The notes: generated by a model from the sequence alone, not told the origin. Shown: positions 10,646 to 19,208, counted from the stretch's first letter. The stretch: 38,167 nucleotides of DNA from Geobacteraceae bacterium (GCA_023701365.1 JAMPXD010000010.1:1-38167); one strand, 5' to 3'. A program made the numbers and translations.

Positions 10646-10666
10646 TTTCTGTTAAGGGGCTGCTAA

Positions 10667-12577
10667 ATGAGCGACATCAAGGTGACGCTTCCCGACGGTT
10701 CGTCAAGGGACCTCAAAGAGGGCGCAACGGTGCATGACCTGGCCGCTTCGATCGGGGCCGGTCTTGCCAAGGCCGCCATTGCCGGCAAGATTGACGGCAC
10801 CCTGGTTGACCTGGCCACCCCCTTGCATGACGGAGCCCCGGTCGAGATCATTACCGAGAAAAGCCCCGAGGCACTGGAAATCATCCGCCATTCCACCTCC
10901 CACCTGATGGCCCAGGCGGTCCAGATTCTCTTCCCCAAGGCCAAGGTCACCATCGGCCCTGCCATAGAAAACGGCTTTTATTACGACTTCGATGTGGACG
11001 CCCCGTTCGGCCCCGAAGACCTCGAGAAGATCGAGAAGAAGATGGCGGAGCTGGCAAAGGCCGGCCTCAAGATCGAGCGGCAGGTCCTCGCCAGGTCCGA
11101 AGCGGTCAAGCTGTTCCGGGAGATGGGAGAGAGCTACAAGGTTGAGCTGATCGAGGCCCTGGACGCCGAGACGGTCTCGCTCTACCGCCAGGGTGATTTC
11201 GTCGATCTCTGCCGCGGCCCGCACCTCCCCTCCACCTCCTGGTGCAAGGCGTTCAAGCTGACTTCCATCGCCGGCGCCTACTGGCGCGGCGACGAGAAGA
11301 ACAAGATGCTCCAGCGCATCTATGGCACCGCCTTTGCCGACAAGAAGGAGCTGGAGGCCTACCTGGCGCGCCTGGAGGAGGCGAAGCGGCGCGACCACCG
11401 TAAGCTAGGCAGGGAGCTCGATCTGTTCTCCTTCTCCGATGAGGTCGGCGCCGGCCTGGTCATCTGGCACCCGAAAGGGGCCATGCTCAGGACCATCCTG
11501 GAGGATTTCGAGCGCAAGGAGCACCTCCGGCGCGGCTACGACATAGTGCTCGGCCCCCAGATCCTGAAGACCGAGCTCTGGCAGCGCTCCGGCCACTACG
11601 ACAACTACCGCGAAAACATGTATTTCACCGAGATCGAGGGGCAGAGCTACGGGGTCAAGCCGATGAACTGCCTCTCCCACATGATGATCTACAAATCCCA
11701 CCTCAGGAGCTACCGCGACCTGCCGCTCCGCTTCTTCGAGCTCGGCACCGTGCACCGGCACGAGAGGGCGGGGGTGCTCCACGGCCTCCTCAGGGTGCGC
11801 GGCTTCACCCAGGATGACGCCCATATCCTCTGCACCCCCGAGCAACTGGACGGCGAGATCAAGGGGGTCATCTCCTTCGTCAACGACGTGATGGGGATCT
11901 TCGGGTTCGAGTACGACATGGAGCTCTCCACCCGTCCCGAGAAGTCGATTGGCTCCGATGAGGACTGGGACAGGGCGACCAGCGCCCTGCTGGGGGCATT
12001 GCAGGATTCCGGCCGGCCCTTCGAGATAAACGAGGGTGACGGCGCCTTTTACGGTCCGAAAATAGACATCAAGCTGCGCGACGCACTTGACAGGAAGTGG
12101 CAATGTGCTACAATCCAGTGCGATTTTACCCTCCCCGAACGTTTCGAGCTCACCTACGTCGATGCGAATGGTGAGAAGAAGCGGCCGGTCATGGTGCACA
12201 GGGTCATTCTCGGCGCCATCGAGCGGTTCATCGGGGTCCTGATCGAGCACTTCGCCGGGAATTTCCCGGTCTGGCTCGCCCCGGTGCAGGCCGTGGTGGT
12301 GACGGTTACCGACAGCCAGATACCGTACGCCCAGCAGGTCTTTGACGAGCTCCGCGGAGCGGGGGTGCGTATCCAGAAGGATTTCCGGAACGAAAAACTC
12401 GGCTTCAAGATCCGCGAGGCCCAGTTGCAGAAGATCCCGTACATGCTGGTCATCGGTGATAAAGAGGTCGAGTCCGCTACTGTTACTCCCAGGTTCCGCG
12501 ACGGCAGCAATCTTGCGGCGATGCAGCCGATTGAATTTGCAGATTACATGGCGAATGAAGTGAAAAGCTTTCATTAG
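10667..12577 (+). CDS. thrS: Threonyl-tRNA synthetase
   Basis: A 636-residue class II synthetase that charges tRNA-Thr in the cytoplasm. Domains in order: TGS (1-62), the N2 editing domain that removes misacylated serine (about 63-225, with [10 protein letters not shown] and CRGPHLPST), the catalytic core, and a C-terminal anticodon-binding domain (about 535-636). The three zinc ligands sit at C335, H386 and H511, matching the E. coli enzyme almost residue for residue. Motif 2 is [24 protein letters not shown] and motif 3 lies in [13 protein letters not shown]. The ATG follows TTAAGGGGCTGCTAA. It opens the block leading to infC, whose ribosome site overlaps the thrS stop codon, so the two are translationally linked. 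Confidence 0.98.
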   Translation: MSDIKVTLPDGSSRDLKEGATVHDLAASIGAGLAKAAIAGKIDGTLVDLATPLHDGAPVEIITEKSPEALEIIRHSTSHLMAQAVQILFPKAKVTIGPAIENGFYYDFDVDAPFGPEDLEKIEKKMAELAKAGLKIERQVLARSEAVKLFREMGESYKVELIEALDAETVSLYRQGDFVDLCRGPHLPSTSWCKAFKLTSIAGAYWRGDEKNKMLQRIYGTAFADKKELEAYLARLEEAKRRDHRKLGRELDLFSFSDEVGAGLVIWHPKGAMLRTILEDFERKEHLRRGYDIVLGPQILKTELWQRSGHYDNYRENMYFTEIEGQSYGVKPMNCLSHMMIYKSHLRSYRDLPLRFFELGTVHRHERAGVLHGLLRVRGFTQDDAHILCTPEQLDGEIKGVISFVNDVMGIFGFEYDMELSTRPEKSIGSDEDWDRATSALLGALQDSGRPFEINEGDGAFYGPKIDIKLRDALDRKWQCATIQCDFTLPERFELTYVDANGEKKRPVMVHRVILGAIERFIGVLIEHFAGNFPVWLAPVQAVVVTVTDSQIPYAQQVFDELRGAGVRIQKDFRNEKLGFKIREAQLQKIPYMLVIGDKEVESATVTPRFRDGSNLAAMQPIEFADYMANEVKSFH

Positions 12578-12588
12578 GAGGTGGCATC

Positions 12589-13101
12589 ATAGCTAAACCC
12601 ACAGTTAACATCAATCAGGCCATCCGCTCCAGGGAGGTCAGGGTCGTCGGTGCCAACAGCGAGCAGCTGGGGATACTTCCTCTCCATGAAGCGCTGGCGC
12701 TTGCGGAGAGTCAGCAGCTCGACCTGGTCGAGGTTTCGCCAACCGCGGTTCCGCCGGTCTGCCGGATCATGGATTACGGCAAATTCAAGTATCAGCAGAG
12801 CAAGAAGCTCCAGGAAGCCCGGAAAAAGCAGGTGCAGGTCCAGGTGAAGGAGATCAAGCTCCGCCCCAAGACCGATGAACACGATCTCGATTTCAAAATC
12901 AAGCATGCCCGCCGCTTCATTGAAGAGGGGAACAAGGCCAAGATCACGGTCGTGTTCCGCGGCCGGGAGATAACCCACATGAGTCTGGGCCAGGTGGCCC
13001 TGGACAAATTCGTCGAAGCGCTCAAAGACATCGCAATAATCGAAGTGAAACCGAAGATGGAAGGGCGCAGCATGTTCATCATCGTTGCCCCGAAAAAATA
13101 A
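12589..13101 (+). CDS. infC: Translation initiation factor IF-3, non-AUG start
   Basis: IF-3 binds the 30S subunit and proofreads initiator tRNA and start codons. The reading frame upstream of the first ATG (12769) encodes the conserved IF3 N-domain (VNINQAIRSREVRVVGANSEQLGILPLHEAL), so the real start lies earlier. The only candidates near the AGGAGG at 12576-12581 are ATC (12586) and ATA (12589). ATA has the better 7-nt spacing and gives 170 residues, close to family size. Rare start codons in infC are known to let IF3 repress its own synthesis, which explains the choice. The Shine-Dalgarno overlaps the thrS stop codon. The C-domain (KFKYQQSKKLQEARK, EIKLRPKTDEHDLDFK) is complete. Confidence 0.93.
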   Translation: MAKPTVNINQAIRSREVRVVGANSEQLGILPLHEALALAESQQLDLVEVSPTAVPPVCRIMDYGKFKYQQSKKLQEARKKQVQVQVKEIKLRPKTDEHDLDFKIKHARRFIEEGNKAKITVVFRGREITHMSLGQVALDKFVEALKDIAIIEVKPKMEGRSMFIIVAPKK

Positions 13102-13125
13102 TACAAAGTTAAACAATACAAAGTT
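13100..13125 (+). repeat. Direct repeat in the infC-rpmI spacer
   Basis: AATACAAAGTT occurs at 13100-13110 and again at 13115-13125, a 15-bp period, beginning at the infC stop codon. Function unknown. Confidence 0.7.
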
Positions 13126-13142
13126 CAATGGAGGAAAGCGGG

Positions 13143-13340
13143 ATGCCTAAGATCAAGACCAACAGGGGAGCCGCCAAGCGTTTCAAGAAGACCGGCTCCG
13201 GCAAAATCAAGAGAAGCCACGCCTTTACCAGCCATATCCTCACTTCCAAAACCAGGAAAAGGAAGCGTAACCTCCGGAAATCGACCGTAGTCGAGGCGGT
13301 TGACCATAAGAACATTCTGAAGCTTATCCCGTACATGTAA
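13143..13340 (+). CDS. rpmI: Ribosomal protein L35
   Basis: A 65-residue, strongly basic large-subunit protein. It begins [18 protein letters not shown] and carries the family's [17 protein letters not shown] segment, ending in KLIPYM. The ATG at 13143 sits 8 nt after GGAGG (13130-13134); the in-frame ATG at 13128 would add five residues not found in L35. It lies between infC and rplT, the usual order. Confidence 0.97.
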   Translation: MPKIKTNRGAAKRFKKTGSGKIKRSHAFTSHILTSKTRKRKRNLRKSTVVEAVDHKNILKLIPYM

Positions 13341-13343
13341 CAA

Positions 13344-13414
13344 AAGCAGGCGCTAGGTGCCAGGCGCTGGGCATGGGTTAGATAATCCTCGTGCCTAGTG
13401 CCTCGTACCTGCTT
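13344..13414 (+). repeat. Long imperfect hairpin of heptamer repeats, rpmI-rplT spacer
   Basis: The left arm (13344-13371) pairs with the right arm (13387-13414). The outer 7 bp (AAGCAGG/CCTGCTT) are perfect and the inner part has several G-U pairs and a few mismatches. Each arm consists of 7-bp near-repeats, for example GCTAGGT, GCCAGGC, GCTGGGC on the left and GTGCCTA, GTGCCTC, GTACCTG on the right. No T tract follows, so it is not a classical terminator. Confidence 0.75.
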
Positions 13415-13484
13415 CCAAGTCCGCGAACCGTGAGGAAACGTCTCCCCTTGCGGATCCGGCAAATATCAAGCAAAGGAGCAGAAA

Positions 13485-13838
13485 ATGCCGAGAGTAAGAA
13501 GAGGATTTAAAGCGAGACAGAGAAGAAACAAGGTATTGAAGCTGGCCAAGGGTTACCGGGGCGCCAGAAGCAAGTTGTTCAGAAGCGCCACCGAGGCGGT
13601 GGATCGCGCGCTGAACTATGCATTCCGGGACCGGCGGGTCAAGAAGAGGGATTTCCGGGCGCTCTGGATTACCCGGATCAACGCTGCGGCAAGGATCAAC
13701 GGCCTTTCCTACAGCAAGATGATCCATGGGCTGAAAGCGGCGAAGGTGGAAATTGACCGGAAGGTCCTCGCCGACCTCGCAGTCACCGATCCCCGCGGGT
13801 TCGCCGAGATTGCCTCCCTTGCCAAAGCCGCCATCTGA
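13485..13838 (+). CDS. rplT: Ribosomal protein L20
   Basis: A 117-residue primary-binding protein of the large subunit, needed early in 50S assembly. It starts [29 protein letters not shown], the hallmark of L20, and keeps [27 protein letters not shown] lies just upstream of the ATG. The 144-nt gap after rpmI is long for this pair and holds a hairpin. In E. coli L20 represses rpmI-rplT by binding the mRNA; whether this hairpin plays that part is unknown. A strong terminator follows the gene. Confidence 0.98.
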   Translation: MPRVRRGFKARQRRNKVLKLAKGYRGARSKLFRSATEAVDRALNYAFRDRRVKKRDFRALWITRINAAARINGLSYSKMIHGLKAAKVEIDRKVLADLAVTDPRGFAEIASLAKAAI

Positions 13839-13860
13839 TCAGTTATCTCGCACGAATAAA

Positions 13861-13897
13861 AGAAATGGGATGCAGGGCATCTCATTTCTTTTTTTTT
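13861..13897 (+). terminator. Intrinsic terminator / possible attenuator before pheS
   Basis: A 13-bp stem (13861-13873 with 13877-13889, one G-U pair), loop AGG, and nine T residues (13889-13897). It ends rplT transcripts and lies only 14 nt before the pheS ATG, so pheST expression must pass it by readthrough or initiate close by. Confidence 0.88.
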
Positions 13898-13911
13898 AAA
13901 GGTTCCAATAT

Positions 13912-14928
13912 ATGAGGGAAAAACTAGAGGCTCTGTTACAGGAGGCCGTCACCGAACTTGCCGCCATAGCGACTGAAGAGGCCTTTCACGAACTGCGGGT
14001 CAAGTATCTGGGGCGCAAGGGGGCTCTTACCGCCATAATGAAGGGGGTAGGCGCTCTCCCACCCGCAGAACGTCCCCTGATCGGCCAGGTGGTCAACTCG
14101 GTGAGGGATCAGCTCGAAGAACGGTTCGACGCGGCCCTGGCAACCATCCGCAACGCTCGGAAGGCCGAAAAGCTGCGGGAAGAAAGGCTCGACGTTACCC
14201 TGCCGGGCCGGCGCAGGCCGCTCGGCACCAAGCATCCGATCACCCTGGTGCGGGAAGAGATATCGGAGATCTTCGCCGGGCTCGGCTTCCAGGTGGCGGA
14301 GGGGCCGGAAATTGAGCTGGACTACTACAATTTCGAGGCCCTCAATTTCCCCAAGGACCATCCGGCCCGGGACATGCAGGACACCTTCTTCATCGGCGAC
14401 AATCTGCTCCTGAGGACCCACACTTCTCCGGTCCAGATCCGCACCATGCTGAAGCATGCCCCGCCGGTGCGTATCATTGCCCCGGGTACCGTATACCGCT
14501 GCGATTCGGATGCCACCCATTCGCCGATGTTCCACCAGATCGAAGGGCTCATGGTCGACAAGGGGATAACCTTCGGCGACCTGAAGGGGGTCCTCACCAT
14601 ATTTGTGAACCAGTACTTCGGCAGGGGGACCGGGGTCCGGTTAAGGCCGAGTTTCTTCCCCTTCACCGAGCCGAGCGCCGAGGTGGACATCGCCTGCGTG
14701 ATCTGCAAGGGGAAGGGGTGCCGGGTCTGCAAGAATTCCGGCTGGCTGGAGATTCTCGGGGCAGGGATGGTCGATCCGGAGGTTTATCGGCATGTCCACT
14801 ACGATCCGGAAACCATATCCGGGTTCGCCTTCGGCATGGGGATCGAGCGGATCGCCATGCTGAAATACGGCATCAGCGACATGCGGCTGTTGTTTGAGAA
14901 TGACCTGCGCTTCCTCAGTCAATTCTAG
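13912..14928 (+). CDS. pheS: Phenylalanyl-tRNA synthetase alpha subunit
   Basis: The 338-residue catalytic subunit of the alpha2-beta2 enzyme that charges tRNA-Phe. The N-terminal coiled coil (about 1-85) would bind tRNA. The class II core follows with GFQVAEGPEIELDYYNFEALN (motif 1), LRTHTSPVQIRTM, GTVYRCDSDATHSPMFHQIEG (motif 2) and FAFGMGIERIAMLKYGI (motif 3). A CVICKGKGCRVCKNSGW segment near residue 265 is typical of many bacterial PheS. Normal length. The ATG comes 14 nt after a strong terminator and has only a weak AAAGG site. pheT follows after 58 nt. Confidence 0.97.
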   Translation: MREKLEALLQEAVTELAAIATEEAFHELRVKYLGRKGALTAIMKGVGALPPAERPLIGQVVNSVRDQLEERFDAALATIRNARKAEKLREERLDVTLPGRRRPLGTKHPITLVREEISEIFAGLGFQVAEGPEIELDYYNFEALNFPKDHPARDMQDTFFIGDNLLLRTHTSPVQIRTMLKHAPPVRIIAPGTVYRCDSDATHSPMFHQIEGLMVDKGITFGDLKGVLTIFVNQYFGRGTGVRLRPSFFPFTEPSAEVDIACVICKGKGCRVCKNSGWLEILGAGMVDPEVYRHVHYDPETISGFAFGMGIERIAMLKYGISDMRLLFENDLRFLSQF

Positions 14929-14986
14929 CCGCAAGATTTATGGCATTACTTGAACAATCTCCCATATCTATTCAAAAGAGCGCGAT

Positions 14987-17392
14987 ATGATAGTAACATA
15001 CAACTGGCTTAAGGAATTTGTCGATGTAGAGCTCCCGGCCGCAGAGCTTGCCGATCTCCTCACCATGCTCGGGCTGGAAGTCGAGCGGATGGAGAGCCGC
15101 GGTGAAGGGATGGACGAGGTGGTGGTGGCGCTGGTCCAGGAAAAGGCGCAGCACCCCAACGCCGACAAACTTTCCCTCTGCAAGGTGAATGACGGACGGG
15201 AAATCCTGGACATAGTCTGCGGGGCGCAGAACTTCAAGGCCGGCGACAGGGTCGCGCTGGCCCGGATCGGCGCGGTGCTCCCCGGTGGCTTGAAGATCAA
15301 GCGGTCTAAGATAAGGGGGGAGGAATCGTTCGGCATGCTCTGTTCGGAAAAGGAACTGGGGCTGGCGGATGAGTCGGCGGGGATCATGGTGCTCCCCCCC
15401 GACCTGCCGCTCGGGGTTCCTCTTTTCGAGGCAATGGGGCTGAAGGACACCATTTTCGAGATAGGGCTCACCCCGAACCGGGCCGACTGCCTGAGCGTGA
15501 TCGGCATAGCCCGGGAGATAGCCGCCAAGCTGGGGAAAAAAATCAGCTACCCCGGGCTGGAGGTTCCGGAAACCGGCGTCCCGATCAGCGATATTGCCTC
15601 GGTGCAGGTGGAGGATCCCCAGCTATGCCCCCGCTACACCGCCCGTTACGTTTCAGGGTGCACCATAGCGCCGTCTCCGCAATGGCTGGCGGACCGGCTG
15701 AAAGCGGTAGGGCTGCGCCCCATCAACAACGTCGTGGACGTCACCAACTACGTCCTCATCGAATTCGGCCATCCGCTCCACGCGTTTGACTTTGACCTCC
15801 TCTCCGGAGGGAAGATCATCGTCAGAAGGGGGGCAGATGGGGAGAGCTTCACGACCCTGGACGGCCAGCCGCGCCATCTCAAGGCATCAGACCTCACCAT
15901 CCGTGATGCGGCAAAGGTGATCGCACTGGCCGGCGTCATGGGGGGAGAGAACTCCGAGATTTCACCGGGCACTACCAATATCCTGCTGGAAAGCGCCTAT
16001 TTCAAGCCATCGGCCATCAGGCTGACCGCCAAGAGGCTGGGGCTGCATACCGAGTCTTCACACCGCTTCGAACGGGGAACGGACTTCCATGTGCTGACCA
16101 AGGCCCTGGACCGGGCCGCTTCATTGATAGCGCAACTCTCCGGCGGGAGTGTTGCCCAAGGTACGATAGATGTTTCCGCCGGGCCCGTTGAAAGGAAGAA
16201 GGTGCCGGCCCGTCTCGATCACATCAACAGGCTGCTGGGCACCAATCTTGCCGCCGAAGAGGTGATCCGGATCTTCCACAGCCTAGAGTTTACGGTCGAA
16301 ATCATCGAGCCGGGGCTCTTCGAGGTCGAGGCGCCTTCGTTCCGGGTCGATATCGAACGGGAAATAGACCTGGTGGAGGAAGTCGCCAGGCTTCACGGCT
16401 ATGACAAGATCCCGGTGACCATGCCGAAAGCCAGGGTATTTTCCGACCGGCCGACCCGCCATCAGAAGCTGGAAAACCGGGTCAAGGACCTGCTGGTGGC
16501 CCATGGCTTCAATGAGGTCGTCAATTTCAGTTTCATCTCTCCCGATTGCTACGATAAGATCCTTCTGGAGAGCAGCGACCCGCGCCGCGATTCGATCGGG
16601 CTCCTCAACCCCCTGGTCGCGGAACAATCGGTGATGCGCACCGCCCTGTTGCCGGGGATTCTTGAGACAGCCGCCAGAAACGTCAGCTTCAGGGTTATGA
16701 ACCAGCGCATATTCGAGATGCGCCGCGTCTACCTCCCCCGCGCGGGCAGGGAACTCCCCGATGAACCGATTAATATTGCCGCTCTTCTTACCGGGTTGCG
16801 TGATCCGGAGGGGTGGAATCAGCAGAGGGGGGAAGTGGATTTCTACGATGCGAAGGGGGTTGTCGAAAACCTTCTCGATCAGCTCAAGGTCCTGAATGTC
16901 GCCTATGACAGCAGCGAGGTCGAAAACTTCTACCATCCCGGCAAGTCCTGCAACATCACGGTCAACGGAGAAGTCGTCGGTTCCCTGGGGGAGATTCACC
17001 CCACCGTCCAGGAAAACTACGGCTTCGAGAAGCCGCTCTATTATTTTGAGATGAATTTCGAGAAACTGGTTCTCTGCTGCGGTGAAGAAGTCGCGGTCCA
17101 GGTGCCTCCCCGCTTTCCGGACACATTCCGTGATATTGCCATGGTTCTCGACGATGGCACGCCCGCAGCCGAGATCTTGAACTGCATCAGGAGCCTCCGG
17201 GAGAAGGAGATAGAAGGGGCTGAAATATTTGACCTGTACAAGGGAGAGCATATCCCGTCCGGCCAGAAGAGCATCGCCGTCAGGGTACGGTATCGCTCGC
17301 CGGAGAGAACGCTGGCGGATGAGGAGATTACCAGACTCCATACGCGCGTCGTTGAAACCATGATAAAAAAATTAAATGTATCAATCAGATAA
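14987..17392 (+). CDS. pheT: Phenylalanyl-tRNA synthetase beta subunit
   Basis: The 801-residue partner of PheS. In order: an EMAP-like OB tRNA-binding domain (about 40-150, HPNADKLSLCKVN), the B3/B4 editing domain that clears Tyr-tRNA-Phe (about 205-380, HAFDFDLL, TESSHRFERGTDF), the B5 domain (about 405-475), the inactive synthetase-like core, and the C-terminal ferredoxin-fold anticodon-binding domain (about 705-800, PPRFPDTFRDIAMVL). Length and order are normal. It ends 91 nt before ihfA, as in many proteobacteria. Confidence 0.98.
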   Translation: MIVTYNWLKEFVDVELPAAELADLLTMLGLEVERMESRGEGMDEVVVALVQEKAQHPNADKLSLCKVNDGREILDIVCGAQNFKAGDRVALARIGAVLPGGLKIKRSKIRGEESFGMLCSEKELGLADESAGIMVLPPDLPLGVPLFEAMGLKDTIFEIGLTPNRADCLSVIGIAREIAAKLGKKISYPGLEVPETGVPISDIASVQVEDPQLCPRYTARYVSGCTIAPSPQWLADRLKAVGLRPINNVVDVTNYVLIEFGHPLHAFDFDLLSGGKIIVRRGADGESFTTLDGQPRHLKASDLTIRDAAKVIALAGVMGGENSEISPGTTNILLESAYFKPSAIRLTAKRLGLHTESSHRFERGTDFHVLTKALDRAASLIAQLSGGSVAQGTIDVSAGPVERKKVPARLDHINRLLGTNLAAEEVIRIFHSLEFTVEIIEPGLFEVEAPSFRVDIEREIDLVEEVARLHGYDKIPVTMPKARVFSDRPTRHQKLENRVKDLLVAHGFNEVVNFSFISPDCYDKILLESSDPRRDSIGLLNPLVAEQSVMRTALLPGILETAARNVSFRVMNQRIFEMRRVYLPRAGRELPDEPINIAALLTGLRDPEGWNQQRGEVDFYDAKGVVENLLDQLKVLNVAYDSSEVENFYHPGKSCNITVNGEVVGSLGEIHPTVQENYGFEKPLYYFEMNFEKLVLCCGEEVAVQVPPRFPDTFRDIAMVLDDGTPAAEILNCIRSLREKEIEGAEIFDLYKGEHIPSGQKSIAVRVRYRSPERTLADEEITRLHTRVVETMIKKLNVSIR

Positions 17393-17483
17393 AAAGGGTT
17401 GATTATCTTCAAGTGCTGTGATATAAAGCAAGCCGTTGTCTAACCCTTCGGGATAGTTGAACAATCAGCTTGTAGAGGTAGTC

Positions 17484-17762
17484 ATGACTAAAGCGGATAT
17501 TGTCGAAAAGATATATGAAAGGGTCGGCTTCTCCAAAAAGGAATCCGCCGAGTTGGTGGAGACGGTTTTTGATATCATCAAGAACACCCTGGAGGGCGGC
17601 GACAAGATCAAGATAGCCGGTTTTGGTAACTTTGTGGTTAAAGAGAAGGCAGACCGCCGGGGCAGAAACCCTCAGACCGGCGAGGAGATCACCATTTCCG
17701 CCAGGAAAATCCTCACCTTCAAGCCGAGCCAGGTACTCAAGTCATCTCTCAATAAAGAGTAG
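17484..17762 (+). CDS. ihfA: Integration host factor alpha subunit
   Basis: A 92-residue DNA-bending protein of the HU/IHF family that works as a heterodimer with IHF-beta in transcription, recombination and replication. It starts MTKADIVEKIYERVGFSKKE and has the beta-arm GRNPQTGEEI whose proline intercalates into DNA. The ATG at 17484 follows AGAGG; an upstream in-frame TTG at 17457 would add nine atypical residues. The place after pheT is conserved for the alpha rather than the beta subunit. Confidence 0.93.
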   Translation: MTKADIVEKIYERVGFSKKESAELVETVFDIIKNTLEGGDKIKIAGFGNFVVKEKADRRGRNPQTGEEITISARKILTFKPSQVLKSSLNKE

Positions 17763-17784
17763 CGCTTTTTCAGAAGAGGGGACG

Positions 17785-18159
17785 ATGGGGGCCGGAATTC
17801 CCGACAAGCTTTATTTCAAGATCGGTGAGGTGGCTGAACTCGTCTCTTTGCGTCCTTCAGTGCTCAGGTACTGGGAGACCGAATTCGAGCTGTTAAAGCC
17901 GAGCAAGAGTCGGGCCGGACAGCGTCTCTACACAAAAAAGGAGCTGGAATTGCTTCTGGAGATCAAGAAGCTGCTCTATACGGAGAAGCTCACCATAGAG
18001 GGTGCCAGAAAAAGGATCAACGGCAAGGTGAAAAGGGGCGAGGTGGCGATTGCCGGAAGTGAGTTCGCTCCGGACAGCATGCGTAAAGTGCTCGCCGCAG
18101 TAAGAGAAGAGCTTGTTGCAATAAGGAATTCCTTGCAGGATCATCATATCGGGGCGTAG
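17785..18159 (+). CDS. MerR-family transcriptional regulator
   Basis: A 124-residue regulator with an N-terminal winged helix-turn-helix ([30 protein letters not shown], residues 10-39) and a wing followed by a helix ([12 protein letters not shown]). The C-terminal part is short, with no obvious metal-binding cysteines, so the signal it senses is unknown. GAGGGGAC precedes the ATG, 22 nt after ihfA, so it is probably cotranscribed. Unusually, its last three codons and stop lie inside the tRNA-Pro gene: the coding end (18159) overlaps the first ten bases of the mature tRNA. Confidence 0.85.
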   Translation: MGAGIPDKLYFKIGEVAELVSLRPSVLRYWETEFELLKPSKSRAGQRLYTKKELELLLEIKKLLYTEKLTIEGARKRINGKVKRGEVAIAGSEFAPDSMRKVLAAVREELVAIRNSLQDHHIGA

Positions 18160-18226
18160 CGCAGCCTGGTAGCGCACTAGACTGGGGGTCTAGTGGTCGC
18201 TGGTTCGAATCCAGTCGCCCCGACCA
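18150..18226 (+). tRNA. tRNA-Pro (anticodon GGG)
   Basis: Acceptor CGGGGCG/CGCCCCG, D stem GCGC/GCGC, anticodon stem CTAGA/TCTAG with loop CTGGGGG, T stem GCTGG/CCAGT (one G-T) with loop TTCGAAT, and encoded CCA. The 5' end overlaps the MerR-type gene. The 3' 33 bp are repeated exactly at 20451-20483. Confidence 0.96.
18194..18226 (+). repeat. Candidate att repeat, copy 1 (tRNA-Pro 3' end)
   Basis: These 33 bp, from the variable loop through CCA, are identical to 20451-20483. tRNA 3' ends are common integration sites, so this copy would be the attachment site kept with the intact tRNA. Confidence 0.7.
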
Positions 18227-18232
18227 ATATAA

Positions 18233-18277
18233 ACAAAAGGGTTACAGCTTATGCTGTAGCCCTTTTGTCGTTTTTTT
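18233..18277 (+). terminator. Intrinsic terminator after tRNA-Pro
   Basis: A 16-bp stem (18233-18248 with 18253-18268, one T-G pair), loop TTAT, then TCG and seven T residues (18271-18277). Confidence 0.92.
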
Positions 18278-18412
18278 GCGGCCACCTGAGGAGATATTCG
18301 CCGATGGCCAGCCTGATGGCGATGCGGATGGCTGAATCTCTGATGTCTTCGAGAATGACAGGTTCCATGATGTCGATGCCGGTTCGTACTCTGCCGGAGC
18401 AGATGGCTGGTT

Positions 18413-18679
18413 TTACATCTTGCAAATGTCCGGGCCGCAGGAGCTTGTGGAACAGACAGAGAGCAGGAATCGCTCCAGTTCCTCAAACATCTCCTCCATC
18501 TGCACATGGAGCGCCTCTACGTGGTCGAAATCCGGCGGTGTTCCGTCCGCTTTATACTGATCATGCATCGCACCGATGCCGGATCTCAATTCCTGCAAGC
18601 GACAGTATGTCTCCTTCAACACCTGGTATTCGCTCTCTCCCAGCTCTTTCAGGTTTGCTATCGTTTCTTGTTCGATCAT
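18413..18679 (-). CDS. Small acidic helical protein with cysteine-containing tail
   Basis: An 88-residue protein of unknown function. I chose the ATG at 18679 because AAGGAGAAG lies at good spacing upstream; longer readings of the frame lack a ribosome site. Residues 1-75 are charged and probably helical (LKELGESEYQVLKETYCRLQEL, VEALHVQMEEMFEELERFLL), which could form a coiled coil. The tail VCSTSSCGPDICKM has three closely spaced cysteines that could bind metal or form disulfides. It lies on the minus strand downstream of the DUF1540 gene, inside the segment bounded by the tRNA-Pro repeats. No related enzyme motif is seen. Confidence 0.6.
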   Translation of the reverse strand: MIEQETIANLKELGESEYQVLKETYCRLQELRSGIGAMHDQYKADGTPPDFDHVEALHVQMEEMFEELERFLLSVCSTSSCGPDICKM

Positions 18680-18914
18680 GACGCTTCTCCTTTCCTGTTG
18701 TTTGATCCTGTCCTTATGTATTCGTTCTGGGCCGGCAGCGGAAAGATGTTGGCAGGGGCCGGCGATGGTACTGCCCGACTGTGAAAAGAGCTCGGGAGCT
18801 TGGCCATCAATGCCGCTGAGCTCCTGGTGAAGGAGTTTCACAGAGGGCGGGGCAATTTGAGGGAAGGGAAGGGAGGAGGGGGGTTTCTTCCGAAACTTCT
18901 TCGTTCTCCAAGTG

Positions 18915-19208
18915 CTACCTGGGTTTGAAGGTCGTACAATCCGCATGGCCCTGGTGCAGTCCCACCTTGATACCAGGCGCCGAACACTCGAACGAGCTGT
19001 TGAACGAGCAACTACCCACCTTACATGCCCCTACACCGCCGGTCCTATCGGCATCCCCGCCTTTTTGGGCGGCGTGCAGGTATGTATCGCAGCGTGCGCA
19101 TACCTCCGGCCCGCCGACGGTAATCGCCAAGGCATGGCACTGCTTGTTCTGGTTATATGAGCAATCAGTTACTCCACACGAGGCAATTCTTGACATCTGC
19201 ATCGCCAT
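18915..19208 (-). CDS. Protein with two DUF1540 cysteine modules
   Basis: A 97-residue protein with two DUF1540-like units: CGVTDCSYNQNKQC...C..C (about residues 11-40) and ACKVGSCSFNSSFEC...C (about 61-91). Each unit has spaced cysteines consistent with a small metal-binding fold. The family's function is not established. GAGAGGAG precedes the ATG at 19208, and a promoter-like pair lies further upstream. It is the first gene of a likely two-gene minus-strand unit with the 88-residue Cys-tailed protein, 235 nt downstream. Confidence 0.78.
   Translation of the reverse strand: MAMQMSRIASCGVTDCSYNQNKQCHALAITVGGPEVCARCDTYLHAAQKGGDADRTGGVGACKVGSCSFNSSFECSAPGIKVGLHQGHADCTTFKPR

Noticed and set aside
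11405-12574. Long minus-strand frame opposite thrS
   Set aside because: Shadow of thrS; its composition is the antisense of conserved synthetase motifs.
18249-18368. Short minus-strand frame MEPVILEDIRDSAIRIAIRLAIGEYLL...
   Set aside because: Looks helical and protein-like but has no ribosome site and ends in the tRNA terminator; left out.
18193-18681. Plus-strand frame starting inside tRNA-Pro ([12 protein letters not shown]...)
   Set aside because: It reads through the tRNA and its terminator; this is a common artefact of tRNA 3' ends, with no ribosome site.
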